Below, piece after piece: positions 47,908-55,254 of a DNA stretch of 64,000 nt. Position numbers and translations under genes: made by a program. The stretch comes from Geodermatophilus telluris (lineage in GTDB: Bacteria; Actinomycetota; Actinomycetes; Mycobacteriales; Geodermatophilaceae), in the NCBI RefSeq assembly GCF_900102745.1, contig NZ_FMZF01000004.1, positions 481,569-545,568 of the forward strand, in the 5' to 3' direction. The stretch's first letter is position 1. Each line of letters begins with the position of its first letter. A model generated the notes under the pieces. It saw only the letters and a program-made list of their open reading frames with translations. It was not told where the DNA came from and made no database searches.

Positions 47908-47925
47908 CCGACAGCGCCGTGACAG
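47908..47925 (+). promoter_or_regulatory. SARP-type heptamer repeats upstream of the PPOX operon
   Basis: CCGACAG and GTGACAG start 11 bp apart (47908 and 47919) in the spacer between the SARP gene and the PPOX gene. A -10-like GAAACT (47935) follows 9 bases after the second repeat, then ATG 47947 after 6 more, the spacing typical of SARP promoters. Confidence 0.6.
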
Positions 47926-47946
47926 CGACGGCGCGAAACTACCGCC

Positions 47947-48417
47947 ATGGACGCCGACCTGGACCTCGTCCGACGGCTGGTCGCCGCCGAGCACGGCCTC
48001 GCGGTGGTGGCCACCACCCGCGCCGACGGCGGGGTGCAGGCCTCGGTGGTGAACGCGGGCGTGGTCGCCCACCCGGCCGACGGCGAGCCGGTCGTCGCGT
48101 TCGTCGCGCGGGGCGGCACGCGCAAGCTCGCCAACCTGCGCCGGCGCGGCCGGCTCACCCTGGTGCTGCGGCACGGGTGGGAGTGGGTCGCGGTGGAGGG
48201 CGACGTCGACCTCGCCGGCCCGGACGACCCCGGCCTGGGCCTGACCGCCGACGAGCAGCGGTTGCTGCTGCGGCACGTCTTCGCCGCGGCGGGCGGCACG
48301 CACGACGACCTCGACGAGTACGACCGGGTCATGGCGGCCGAGCGCCGCACCGCCGTGCTGGTCCGGTGCGAGCGGGTCTACACCAACCCACCGCAGGCGC
48401 GGCACGTGGCGCGGTGA
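47947..48417 (+). CDS. Pyridoxamine-5'-phosphate-oxidase-like protein (F420/flavin split barrel)
   Basis: 156 residues. The split-barrel pattern LVAAEHGLAVVATTRADGGVQASVVNAG, FVARGGTRKLANLRRRGRLTL and the C-terminal RVYTNPP marks the FDOR-B type, which uses F420 or flavin for redox reactions and is common in F420-producing actinobacteria. It is probably leaderless, starting at ATG 47947. Coupled by a 4-bp overlap to the metallo-hydrolase gene. Confidence 0.88.
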   Translation: MDADLDLVRRLVAAEHGLAVVATTRADGGVQASVVNAGVVAHPADGEPVVAFVARGGTRKLANLRRRGRLTLVLRHGWEWVAVEGDVDLAGPDDPGLGLTADEQRLLLRHVFAAAGGTHDDLDEYDRVMAAERRTAVLVRCERVYTNPPQARHVAR

Positions 48418-49118
48418 GCGCCGAGGTCCTGCGGCGCGACGACGACGTCGTCCTCACCCGCCTGGTCGTCGGGCCGCTGCGGACCAACACCTACCTGCTC
48501 GGTTGCGCCCGGACCGGGGACACCGCCGTCGTCGACCCCGGCGACGACGAGCCGCGGATCACCGCGGCCCTGGCCGGTCGCCGCGTCGTCGCCGCCGTCC
48601 TCACCCACGCCCACTGGGACCACGTGCAGGCCGTCGGCGCCCTCCGCGCCCGGCACGGCTGCCCGGTGCTCGCCCACCCGGCGGAGGCCGCGGTGTGGGC
48701 GCACGAGCTGGCGCACCTGCGGGCGCACGGGCAGTGGGACTGGGGGCAGGACCGGCCACCCGCCGGCGCGCCCACCCCGGTCCCCGGCTGGGACGGGCAC
48801 GTCGACGCCGCGCTGGCGGACGGCGTCCCGCTCGCCGTCGGCCGGCTGGCCGTCGACGTGCTGCACACCCCCGGGCACACGCCGGGGTCGGTGTGCCTGC
48901 GCGCCGGGGACGACCTGCTCACCGGCGACACCCTGTTCCCCGGCGGTCCCGGCCTGACCGGCTGGCCGCTGTCGGACTTCGCCACGGTGATGGCCTCGGT
49001 CGAGCGGCTGCTCTCCTCCCTGCCCGGCGCGGTGCGGGTGCACCCGGGGCACGGGCCGGCCACCACGGTCGGGCGGGAGCGGCCCTCGCTGGAGCAGTGG
49101 CGCCGGCGCGGCTGGTGA
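48414..49118 (+). CDS. Metallo-beta-lactamase-fold hydrolase (glyoxalase II-like)
   Basis: 234 residues. The zinc motif THAHWDH, downstream HTPGHTPGSV, the bridging aspartate in LTGDTLF and the final VHPGHGPAT are all intact. The N-terminal VGPLRTNTYLLG is typical of glyoxalase II relatives. It should hydrolyse a thioester or lactone. GTG 48414 overlaps the PPOX stop. Its own stop overlaps the first GTGACA repeat of the next promoter. Confidence 0.92.
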   Translation: MSAEVLRRDDDVVLTRLVVGPLRTNTYLLGCARTGDTAVVDPGDDEPRITAALAGRRVVAAVLTHAHWDHVQAVGALRARHGCPVLAHPAEAAVWAHELAHLRAHGQWDWGQDRPPAGAPTPVPGWDGHVDAALADGVPLAVGRLAVDVLHTPGHTPGSVCLRAGDDLLTGDTLFPGGPGLTGWPLSDFATVMASVERLLSSLPGAVRVHPGHGPATTVGRERPSLEQWRRRGW

Positions 49119-49143
49119 CACCCGCGTGACAGGGCCGTGACAG
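49115..49143 (+). promoter_or_regulatory. Three 11-bp-phased GTGACA repeats upstream of the azoreductase operon
   Basis: GTGACA occurs at 49115, 49126 and 49137 with exact 11-bp period; the last two continue as GTGACAG. A -10-like GAGGGT lies at 49154. The first repeat overlaps a stop codon and may be incidental. Confidence 0.65.
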
Positions 49144-49204
49144 GGGCGGGCCCGAGGGTCGGGACGAACGCGGCGCAGGGCCGCGGTCCACCCGAGGAGG
49201 AACG

Positions 49205-49831
49205 ATGTCCCGTCTGCTGCACGTCTCCGCGTCACCCCGTGGCGCCCGGTCCGAGTCGCTGGCCCTGGCGGCCACGTTCCTCGACACCTACCGCGAGCTG
49301 AACCCGCTGGACACCGTCGACACCCTCGACCTGTGGGACGGCACGCTGCCGGAGTTCGGCCCGGCCGCGGCGGCCGGCAAGATGGCGGTCTTCGCCGGGC
49401 AGCAGCCCGAGGGGGCCGCGGCCGAGGCGTGGGAGCGGGCCACGGCGACCTTCCGCCGGTTCGACTCCGCCGACCGCTACCTGTTCAGCGTGCCGATGTG
49501 GAACGCCGGCATCCCCTACGTGCTCAAGCAGTTCATCGACGTGGTCAGCCAGCCCGGCATGGTCTTCGGCTTCGACCCCGTGGAGGGCTACACCGGCCTG
49601 CTCACCGGCAAGAAGGCGGTCCTGCTGCTGACCAGCGCCGTCTACGGCCCGGGGCGCGGGCCCGCCTTCGGGTCGGACTTCCAGGGCCCCTACCTGCGCG
49701 ACTGGCTGGCCTGGGCCGGCGTCTCCGACGTCGAGGAGGTCTCCTTCCGGCCGAACCTGGCCACCGCCGACGCCGACACCGCCCGGGAGCGGGCGCACGA
49801 GGAGGCCCGCAGGCTGGCGGCCAAGCTGTGA
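49205..49831 (+). CDS. azoR: FMN-dependent NADH:quinone oxidoreductase / azoreductase
   Basis: 208 residues with a flavodoxin-like fold. Start MSRLLHVSASPRGARSESL is the FMN phosphate-binding loop. VPMWNAGIPYVLKQFIDVV and SAVYGPGRG are the hallmark flavin-contact segments of the AzoR family. These enzymes reduce quinones and azo compounds by two electrons and protect against electrophile stress. GAGGAGG precedes the ATG. Coupled to the SnoaL-like gene by a 4-bp overlap. Confidence 0.93.
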   Translation: MSRLLHVSASPRGARSESLALAATFLDTYRELNPLDTVDTLDLWDGTLPEFGPAAAAGKMAVFAGQQPEGAAAEAWERATATFRRFDSADRYLFSVPMWNAGIPYVLKQFIDVVSQPGMVFGFDPVEGYTGLLTGKKAVLLLTSAVYGPGRGPAFGSDFQGPYLRDWLAWAGVSDVEEVSFRPNLATADADTARERAHEEARRLAAKL

Positions 49832-50235
49832 CCGTGCCCGGCGACCCGCGCGCCGCCGCGGACGTCGTCCGGGGTTTCCTGCGCGACGTCCGGTCCGGCG
49901 CCCGCCCGGACCGCGCGCACCGCTACCTCGCTCCCCGGGTGCAGGCGCACCAGGGCCCACCGGGAGCGGTGCGCGCGGTCGTCGGGCGCGCGCCCGGGCA
50001 GTACGCCGCGCACGTGCGGGAGATGCAGGCGGCCGCCGGACCGTGGACGTTCGAGGTGCTCGGCGTCACCGCCGCGGCGGGCCGGGTCGAGGCGGCCTGG
50101 CGGCAGACCGGCGCGGCCGGGACGGGAGGCGCCCCCGGGCGGCGGGTGGTCGAGCACGGGCGGGCGACCTACCGGGTCGAGGGCGGCCGCATCACCGAGT
50201 ACTGGATCGACGCCCGCCAGGAGGTCGTCCCGTGA
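49828..50235 (+). CDS. SnoaL-like/ester-cyclase family protein
   Basis: 135 residues. The alpha+beta barrel pattern (VVRGFLRDVRSGARPDRAHRYLA, VQAHQG, EVLGVTAAAGRVEAAWRQTG, GRITEYWIDA) matches NTF2-like SnoaL polyketide-cyclase relatives. Such proteins cyclise or isomerise small aromatic or lactone compounds, but many have unknown roles. GTG 49828 overlaps the azoreductase stop. Confidence 0.8.
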   Translation: MTVPGDPRAAADVVRGFLRDVRSGARPDRAHRYLAPRVQAHQGPPGAVRAVVGRAPGQYAAHVREMQAAAGPWTFEVLGVTAAAGRVEAAWRQTGAAGTGGAPGRRVVEHGRATYRVEGGRITEYWIDARQEVVP

Positions 50236-50257
50236 CCCCGCCCCTCCCGCCGGGGGT

Positions 50258-50275
50258 GTGACAGGCGGGTGACAG
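50258..50275 (+). promoter_or_regulatory. Two 11-bp-phased GTGACAG repeats upstream of the PhzF gene
   Basis: Two perfect GTGACAG heptamers at 50258 and 50269, entirely intergenic, 82-99 bp before ATG 50357. Confidence 0.65.
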
Positions 50276-50356
50276 GACGGTCGGGTTCCCTGGGTGCGGC
50301 GGTGGCCCCCGGTCACCGCCCGCCGAGCCCCCGCCGAGCCCCCGTGGAGTCCTCCG

Positions 50357-51241
50357 ATGCCCACCACCGAGCACCGAGCCCAGACCGACGGCACCTCCTC
50401 CGGCCCCGAGGTGCTGCGCTACACCGCCTTCAGCACCGACCCCGCCGGGGGCAACCCCGCCGGGGTCGTGCTGGACGCGACCGCGATGACGCCCGAGGAG
50501 ATGCTGGCCACCGCCGCCGCGGTCGGGTACTCCGAGACCGCCTTCCTGCTGCCCCGCGGGGACGGCCTCGACGTCCGGTACTTCAGCCCCCGCGCCGAGG
50601 TGAGCTTCTGCGGCCACGCCACCATCGCCTCCGCCGTCGCGCACGCCGAGCGCCACGGGGCCGGCCGGCTGCTGTACCGCACCCCCGCCGGGCCGGTCGA
50701 CGTGCGCACCGCCCGGGCCGACGACGGGTCCTGGCGCGCGACGCTGACCAGCGTCGCGCCGACGTCCGTCCCCCTGGGCGACGACGACCTCCGCGAGCTG
50801 CTGCGCGCCCTGCACTGGTCCGCGGCCGACCTGGACCCCGCCCTGCCCCCGCGGGTCGCCTACGCCGGGGCCTGGCACCCGGTCCTCGCTGCCGGCACCC
50901 GGGACCGGCTGGCCGCGCTCGACTACGACCTCGACGCCCTCGCGGCGCTCATGCAGCGGCGGGACTGGACGACCGTCGACCTGGTCTGGCGGGCCGACGC
51001 GACGACCTTCCACGCGCGCAACCCGTTCCCGCCCGGCGGCGTGGTCGAGGACCCGGCCACCGGGGCGGCCGCCGCCGCGCTGGGCGGGTACCTGCGCGAG
51101 CTGGGGCTGGTGACCCCGCCGGCCACCGTGACCGTGCTGCAGGGCGCGGACATGGGGCGCCCCAGCCGGCTGACCGTCGACGTCCCGCAGGACCCGGGCA
51201 GCGGCATCGGCGTCACCGGCGCCGCCGTCGCGATCCCCTGA
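50357..51241 (+). CDS. PhzF-family epimerase/isomerase
   Basis: 294 residues with the duplicated hotdog-like fold of PhzF and DapF relatives. The N-terminal block YTAFSTDPAGGNPAGVVLDA and SYSETAFL-like acid motif (VGYSETAFLLP), then VRYFSPRAEVSFCGHATIA with the catalytic glutamate region, and the C-terminal VVEDPATGAAAAALGGYL are clear. Start ATG 50357 with GGAG upstream. It isomerises a small metabolite without cofactor. It has its own promoter with SARP-type repeats. Confidence 0.92.
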   Translation: MPTTEHRAQTDGTSSGPEVLRYTAFSTDPAGGNPAGVVLDATAMTPEEMLATAAAVGYSETAFLLPRGDGLDVRYFSPRAEVSFCGHATIASAVAHAERHGAGRLLYRTPAGPVDVRTARADDGSWRATLTSVAPTSVPLGDDDLRELLRALHWSAADLDPALPPRVAYAGAWHPVLAAGTRDRLAALDYDLDALAALMQRRDWTTVDLVWRADATTFHARNPFPPGGVVEDPATGAAAAALGGYLRELGLVTPPATVTVLQGADMGRPSRLTVDVPQDPGSGIGVTGAAVAIP

Positions 51242-51257
51242 CGGGGACCGCTCCGCG

Positions 51258-51458
51258 TCAGCCCTGCGAGGGGTCCGGCTCGACGACCGCCGCGGTCCCC
51301 GCCGGGTAGAAGAGCCCGGTGTGCCCGTCGGGCTCCCACCGCACCCGGTACGGCGGCCCGCCGTCGGGCTCGTGGCACTCGAGGACGACGCCGGTGCGCT
51401 CCGGCTCCCCCTGGTGCGTGGAACGGACGACGATCCTGTCCCCGACGTGCGCCTCCAC
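51258..51458 (-). CDS. DUF1918 protein
   Basis: 66 residues. Start GTG 51458 has GGAGG 6 bases upstream. VGDRIVVRS, GVVLECHEPDGGPPYRVRWEPDGHTGLFYPAG is the SH3-like DUF1918 fold common in actinobacteria. Role unknown. Confidence 0.9.
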   Translation of the reverse strand: MEAHVGDRIVVRSTHQGEPERTGVVLECHEPDGGPPYRVRWEPDGHTGLFYPAGTAAVVEPDPSQG

Positions 51459-51544
51459 GGCGGCCTCCCGGCTGACGACCCGGCCCGGAACGCCGTCCAG
51501 CCTGCCCGCCCCGGCCGGGCGCGGGCAAGGGGTCGCGCGCCCGC

Positions 51545-52855
51545 TCAGTGCCCGGCCGTCTCCGGCGTCGCCGCCCGGGGGTCCAGCGGGTGCGCGCGCT
51601 CGTCGGCGGGCAGCCGGGCTCCCAGCAGGACGAGGACGGCGAGCGCCGGCGGGGCCAGCCCGGCCACCAGGAAGGTCGCCGGCAGCCCGACGCGCTCGCT
51701 CAGCGGCCCGGCCAGTGCCACCGACACCGGCACCAGGGCGCCGGAGACGACGAAGTCGAGGCTGGCGACCCGGCCGAGCAGCGCGGCGGGCACCCGGCGC
51801 TGCAGGAGCGTGCCCCAGACCACCAGGCCGCCGTGGATGCCGGCGCCGGCCACCAGCCCGGCGGCGACCATCGGCCAGACGCGCTCGGCGGTGCCGAACA
51901 CCGCCAGCGGCAGGCAGCCCAGCGCCCAGAGCGCCGTCGTGGCGGTCAGGTAGCGGCGCGGCAGCGGGCGGGAGGCCACGGCCAGCGAGCCGAGCGCCCC
52001 GCCGACGCCGAAGGCGGCCAGCACCAGCGCGTGCTGCACCGGGCCGCCGCCGGCCCGGTCGCGCAGGGCGAAGGGCGCGAGCACCTGCAGCGGCCCGGTG
52101 GTCAGCAGCAGCACGAGCGAGGCGAACAGCAGGGTGGCCAGCAGCCAGCGGGTGCGGCGCAGGAACGCCAGTCCCTCGCGGCAGTCGGCCAGCAGCGCCC
52201 CCGCGGGGTGGCCGGCCGCGACGCCCCGGTGCACCGGCAGCAGCGGCAGGCCCAGGACGCACAGCGTCGCGCCGAGGGAGGCAGCCGCGGTGGCCAGGAA
52301 GGCGGCCCCCGGGGACAGCGCGGCCACGAGCAGCCCGGCCGCCGCGGGCCCGGCCACCTGGTAGAGCGCCGGGCGCAGCGCCCCCTCGAGCCCGTTGGCC
52401 GCCAGGACCTGCTCCGGCGGCAGCAGCGCGGGCACCAGCGCCGAGTAGGCCGGGTAGTGCAGCCCCAGCGCCACCCCGCCGAGCAGGCCGACGACGGCGA
52501 GCACCGGCAGCGGCAGGACGCCGGCGAGCGACAGCCCACCCACCGCGGCCACCGGCACCGCCGACAGCAGTGTCACCGCGAGCAGCAGGTGCCGCTGCGG
52601 CACCCGGTCGGCCAGCACCCCGCCGGGCAGTGCCGCGGCCAGGGTCCCCGCCGCGGACAGCCCGCTGACCAGCGACAGCTCCGCCGGGCCGCCGCCGAGG
52701 GCGACCACCTGCCAGACGACGGTGACCGCCCACGCGCCGTTGGCGACGAGCGACAGCGCCAGGGAGGCCGCCAGCCGGCGGTAGGCCGGGGAGCGCAGCG
52801 GCGCCAGCGCGCGCGGCAGCGGCACCCGCTCCCCCTTCCTCCCGGTCCCCGCCAT
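51545..52855 (-). CDS. MFS transporter (drug-efflux type)
   Basis: 436 residues, about 12 helices. LRSPAYRRLAASLALSLVANGAWAVTVVW and the loop GVLADRVPQRHLLL (motif A) place it in the same MFS_3-like group as the gene at 9931. Substrate unknown. ATG 52855; GTG 52825 is an alternative. It lies 86 bp after the DUF1918 gene on the opposite reading side and probably is a single-gene transcript. Confidence 0.85.
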   Translation of the reverse strand: MAGTGRKGERVPLPRALAPLRSPAYRRLAASLALSLVANGAWAVTVVWQVVALGGGPAELSLVSGLSAAGTLAAALPGGVLADRVPQRHLLLAVTLLSAVPVAAVGGLSLAGVLPLPVLAVVGLLGGVALGLHYPAYSALVPALLPPEQVLAANGLEGALRPALYQVAGPAAAGLLVAALSPGAAFLATAAASLGATLCVLGLPLLPVHRGVAAGHPAGALLADCREGLAFLRRTRWLLATLLFASLVLLLTTGPLQVLAPFALRDRAGGGPVQHALVLAAFGVGGALGSLAVASRPLPRRYLTATTALWALGCLPLAVFGTAERVWPMVAAGLVAGAGIHGGLVVWGTLLQRRVPAALLGRVASLDFVVSGALVPVSVALAGPLSERVGLPATFLVAGLAPPALAVLVLLGARLPADERAHPLDPRAATPETAGH

Positions 52856-52984
52856 CGTCCCCGCCGCCCCCGGCCGGCGCGGCACCCGTGCCGGGTGGGG
52901 CGGGTGGGTCGCCTGAGCCGCCGCGTGCCGGACACGCACCGGCAGGTGCTGGCCCGGCCCGGCGCGGGCTCGGACCCTGGCGCC

Positions 52985-53230
52985 ATGACCACCGCCTACT
53001 CCTACGGGACCGCGCACGCGGTCGTCATGGTCGGCTCGGTCGGCAGCCCGGAGGGGCTGCAGCCCCGCCAGATCGGCCCGGCGCACGCGACGATCGGCCG
53101 GGTGACCGGCCGCAGCCGCAAGTCGCTGTGCGGCGCCTACGTCGCCGTCGACGAGCAGCTCCAGTGGCCGCCGGACGGCTACGAGGACCAGCAGCTGTGC
53201 GCCGAGTGCGCCACCCTGGCCCTGCTCTGA
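52985..53230 (+). CDS. Small protein with zinc-type cysteines
   Basis: 81 residues. ATG 52985. The C-terminal half (SLCGAYV ... QLCAECATL) has three cysteines in C-x-n-C-x2-C order, a likely metal site like those in DUF3039-type actinobacterial proteins. Function unknown. Confidence 0.7.
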   Translation: MTTAYSYGTAHAVVMVGSVGSPEGLQPRQIGPAHATIGRVTGRSRKSLCGAYVAVDEQLQWPPDGYEDQQLCAECATLALL

Positions 53231-53249
53231 GCCCAGCTCTGACCGGCAG

Positions 53250-53531
53250 TCAGCCGCCGGCCACCGAGGGCAGCACCTGCACCACCGCACCCGCGGGCAC
53301 GGCCGTGGCCAGCCCGGCGGCGAAGCGGACGTCGTCGCCGTCCACGTAGACGTTGACGAACCGGCGCAGCGCGCCCGCCTCGTCCCGGATCCGCCGCTCG
53401 AGCACCGGGTGCCGGGCGGCCAGGGCGTCGAGCAGCCCGGCCAGCGTGGGGTCGGCGGGGTCCACCGCGAGCCGCCGCGAGCCGCCGGCCAGGTCGGCCA
53501 GCACACCCGGCAGCAGCACCTCGACGGTCAC
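53250..53531 (-). CDS. MoaD/ThiS family ubiquitin-like protein
   Basis: 93 residues. Beta-grasp fold with VTVEVLLPGVLADLAGG, a central helix LAGLLDALAARHPVL, VNVYVDGDDVRF and the C-terminal diglycine tail VLPSVAGG, needed for adenylation and thiocarboxylation. GTG 53531 overlaps the propeller gene stop by 4 bp. Because its coupled partner is not MoaE or ThiG, it may serve as a sulfur or protein-tag carrier for another path. Confidence 0.9.
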   Translation of the reverse strand: MTVEVLLPGVLADLAGGSRRLAVDPADPTLAGLLDALAARHPVLERRIRDEAGALRRFVNVYVDGDDVRFAAGLATAVPAGAVVQVLPSVAGG

Positions 53532-54610
53532 GGCAGCCGCGCCGCGCGCACGCAGAGGACGTCGGGCAGGTGGTCGGCGACCAGCGTGAACGACTCGCCC
53601 TCGTCGCGGCTGGACCACACGCAGCCGTCCCGGGTGCCCAGGTGGACGCCCGTCGGGTCGGCCCCGTCCACGCAGACGGCGTCGCGGAGCACCGCCGTCC
53701 AGGCGGCGTCGGGCAGCCCGGCGCCCAGCTCGGTCCACGTCGCGCCCGCGTCCCGGGTGCGGTGCACCCGCAGCCGCCCGCCCGGCGGCACCCGCTGCGC
53801 GTCGGCGACCAGCGGCACCACCCAGGCGGTGCCCGGCGTGGTCGGCGAGGCGACCACCGGGAAGCCGAAGTCGGCCGGCAGGCCCTCGGCGATCGAGGTC
53901 CACGCGCCTCCGGCGTCGTCGGTGCGGTAGACGCCGAAGTGGTTCTGCGCGTACAGGCGGTCGGGGTCGCCGGCGTCGACGGCCACCTTGTGCACGCACT
54001 GGCCGTACTCCGGCGCGGGCTCGGGCAGGAAGACCGCGCCGATGCCCGCGTTGCGCGGCCGCCAGGTGCCGCCGCCGTCCTCGCTGACGTAGACGCCGCC
54101 GGTGCTCATCGCCACCACCAGGCGCTCGCCGGTGGGGTGCGGCAGCACGGTGTGCACCGCGCCGCCCCCGCCGCCGGGCTCCCACCCGGGCCGGTGCGGG
54201 TGGTCCCAGAGCCCGCGGACGAGGCCGAACGAGCGGCCACCGTCCTCGCTGCGCCACAGCGAGTGCGGCTCGCAGCCGGCCCACACGACGCCGGGCCGCT
54301 GCGCGGTGTCGGGCCGCAGCTGCCAGACGCGGGCGAGCGCGGCGCCGGTGTCGGCGGGGAAGCGGATGGCGCCCTCGTCGGTCTCCGACCAGGTGGCGCC
54401 CAGGTCGTCGGACCAGGTGACGGTGGGTCCCCAGTGCCCGTACTGGACGCCGGCCAGCAGCCGCGGCACGGGCCCGCGGACGTCGATGCCGACCGCCGCC
54501 ACCTCCTGCGCGAGCAGGTGCGGCCCGTCCAGGGTCCAGGTGCGGCGGTCGTCGTCGCTGCGGGCCAGCCACAGCCCCTTGCGCGTGCCGATGGCGAGCA
54601 GGTCGGCCAC
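53528..54610 (-). CDS. BNR/Asp-box beta-propeller protein (sialidase-like)
   Basis: 360 residues. GTG 54610 has GGAGGGG upstream. Seven Asp-box-like repeats (for example WSDDLGATW, RSEDGGRSF, VSEDGGGTW, RTDDAGGAW, RTRDAGATW) indicate a seven-bladed propeller. No signal peptide, so cytoplasmic, unlike true sialidases. It is first in a two-gene coupled operon with MoaD/ThiS. Confidence 0.85.
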   Translation of the reverse strand: MADLLAIGTRKGLWLARSDDDRRTWTLDGPHLLAQEVAAVGIDVRGPVPRLLAGVQYGHWGPTVTWSDDLGATWSETDEGAIRFPADTGAALARVWQLRPDTAQRPGVVWAGCEPHSLWRSEDGGRSFGLVRGLWDHPHRPGWEPGGGGGAVHTVLPHPTGERLVVAMSTGGVYVSEDGGGTWRPRNAGIGAVFLPEPAPEYGQCVHKVAVDAGDPDRLYAQNHFGVYRTDDAGGAWTSIAEGLPADFGFPVVASPTTPGTAWVVPLVADAQRVPPGGRLRVHRTRDAGATWTELGAGLPDAAWTAVLRDAVCVDGADPTGVHLGTRDGCVWSSRDEGESFTLVADHLPDVLCVRAARLP

Positions 54611-54697
54611 GGTCCCCTCCGGTCGTCCCGGGGCCGGCGCGGCCCCTCCCGCAGGAGGGACCGCGGCGGTCACCGGAACTGAGCGGAGGAGCCGCCG

Positions 54698-55192
54698 TCA
54701 GCGGCGGGTGGCGCCGCCGCGGTCGTCGCCGGTCACCGGGGCCTGGGCCCCGTCGATGCGGCGAGTGGCGTCCGGGTCGACGGCGTGGTTGCCGGCCGGG
54801 TCACGGTCGACGACGTGGTTGCCGCGGTCCTGCCGGTCGGCCAGCCCCGGGGCGAGCTTCTCGGCCTCGGCCCGCAGCCGCTCGGCGGCGCTGGCGTGCT
54901 CCTGCGCGGTGGCGGCCCGCTGCCGCGCCTCCTGCTCGGCCATCCGGGTGCGCTCCTCGACCTCGGCGCGCTCGCGGCGGGCGCGGGCGGCCTGCTCCTC
55001 GGCGAGCGCCTGCTCCTTCTCCGCCTGCACCCCGCGCAGCCGTGCCTCCTCCAGGTGCTCGCGCGCCTGGGCGCGCTGCTGCTCCCGGCGGCGGGCCGAG
55101 GCCACGCGGCTGCGCTTGGCCAGGGCCAGCCCGACCAGGGCCAGCACGACCAGCGCGACGACGACGATCAGCACGATCAACCAGGTGTCCAC
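54698..55192 (-). CDS. Membrane-anchored coiled-coil protein
   Basis: 164 residues from GTG 55192 (GGGAGG upstream). One N-terminal helix (VDTWLIVLIVVVALVVLALVG) is followed by a long Arg/Glu/Ala-rich coiled coil (about residues 30-120) and a polar tail. Looks like a small scaffold or envelope-spacing protein; no family recognised. Confidence 0.75.
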   Translation of the reverse strand: MDTWLIVLIVVVALVVLALVGLALAKRSRVASARRREQQRAQAREHLEEARLRGVQAEKEQALAEEQAARARRERAEVEERTRMAEQEARQRAATAQEHASAAERLRAEAEKLAPGLADRQDRGNHVVDRDPAGNHAVDPDATRRIDGAQAPVTGDDRGGATRR

Positions 55193-55254
55193 GACGCTCC
55201 CTCCCCAGGAAAACGCCCAGGTGGTGCCCGCGGTCGGCCCGGGAGAAACCACGA

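Noticed and set aside
44386..47922. 1178-residue plus-strand frame antisense to the SARP gene
   Set aside because: Composition is low complexity typical of antisense frames in GC-rich DNA; the minus strand has clear HTH, BTAD and P-loop domains.
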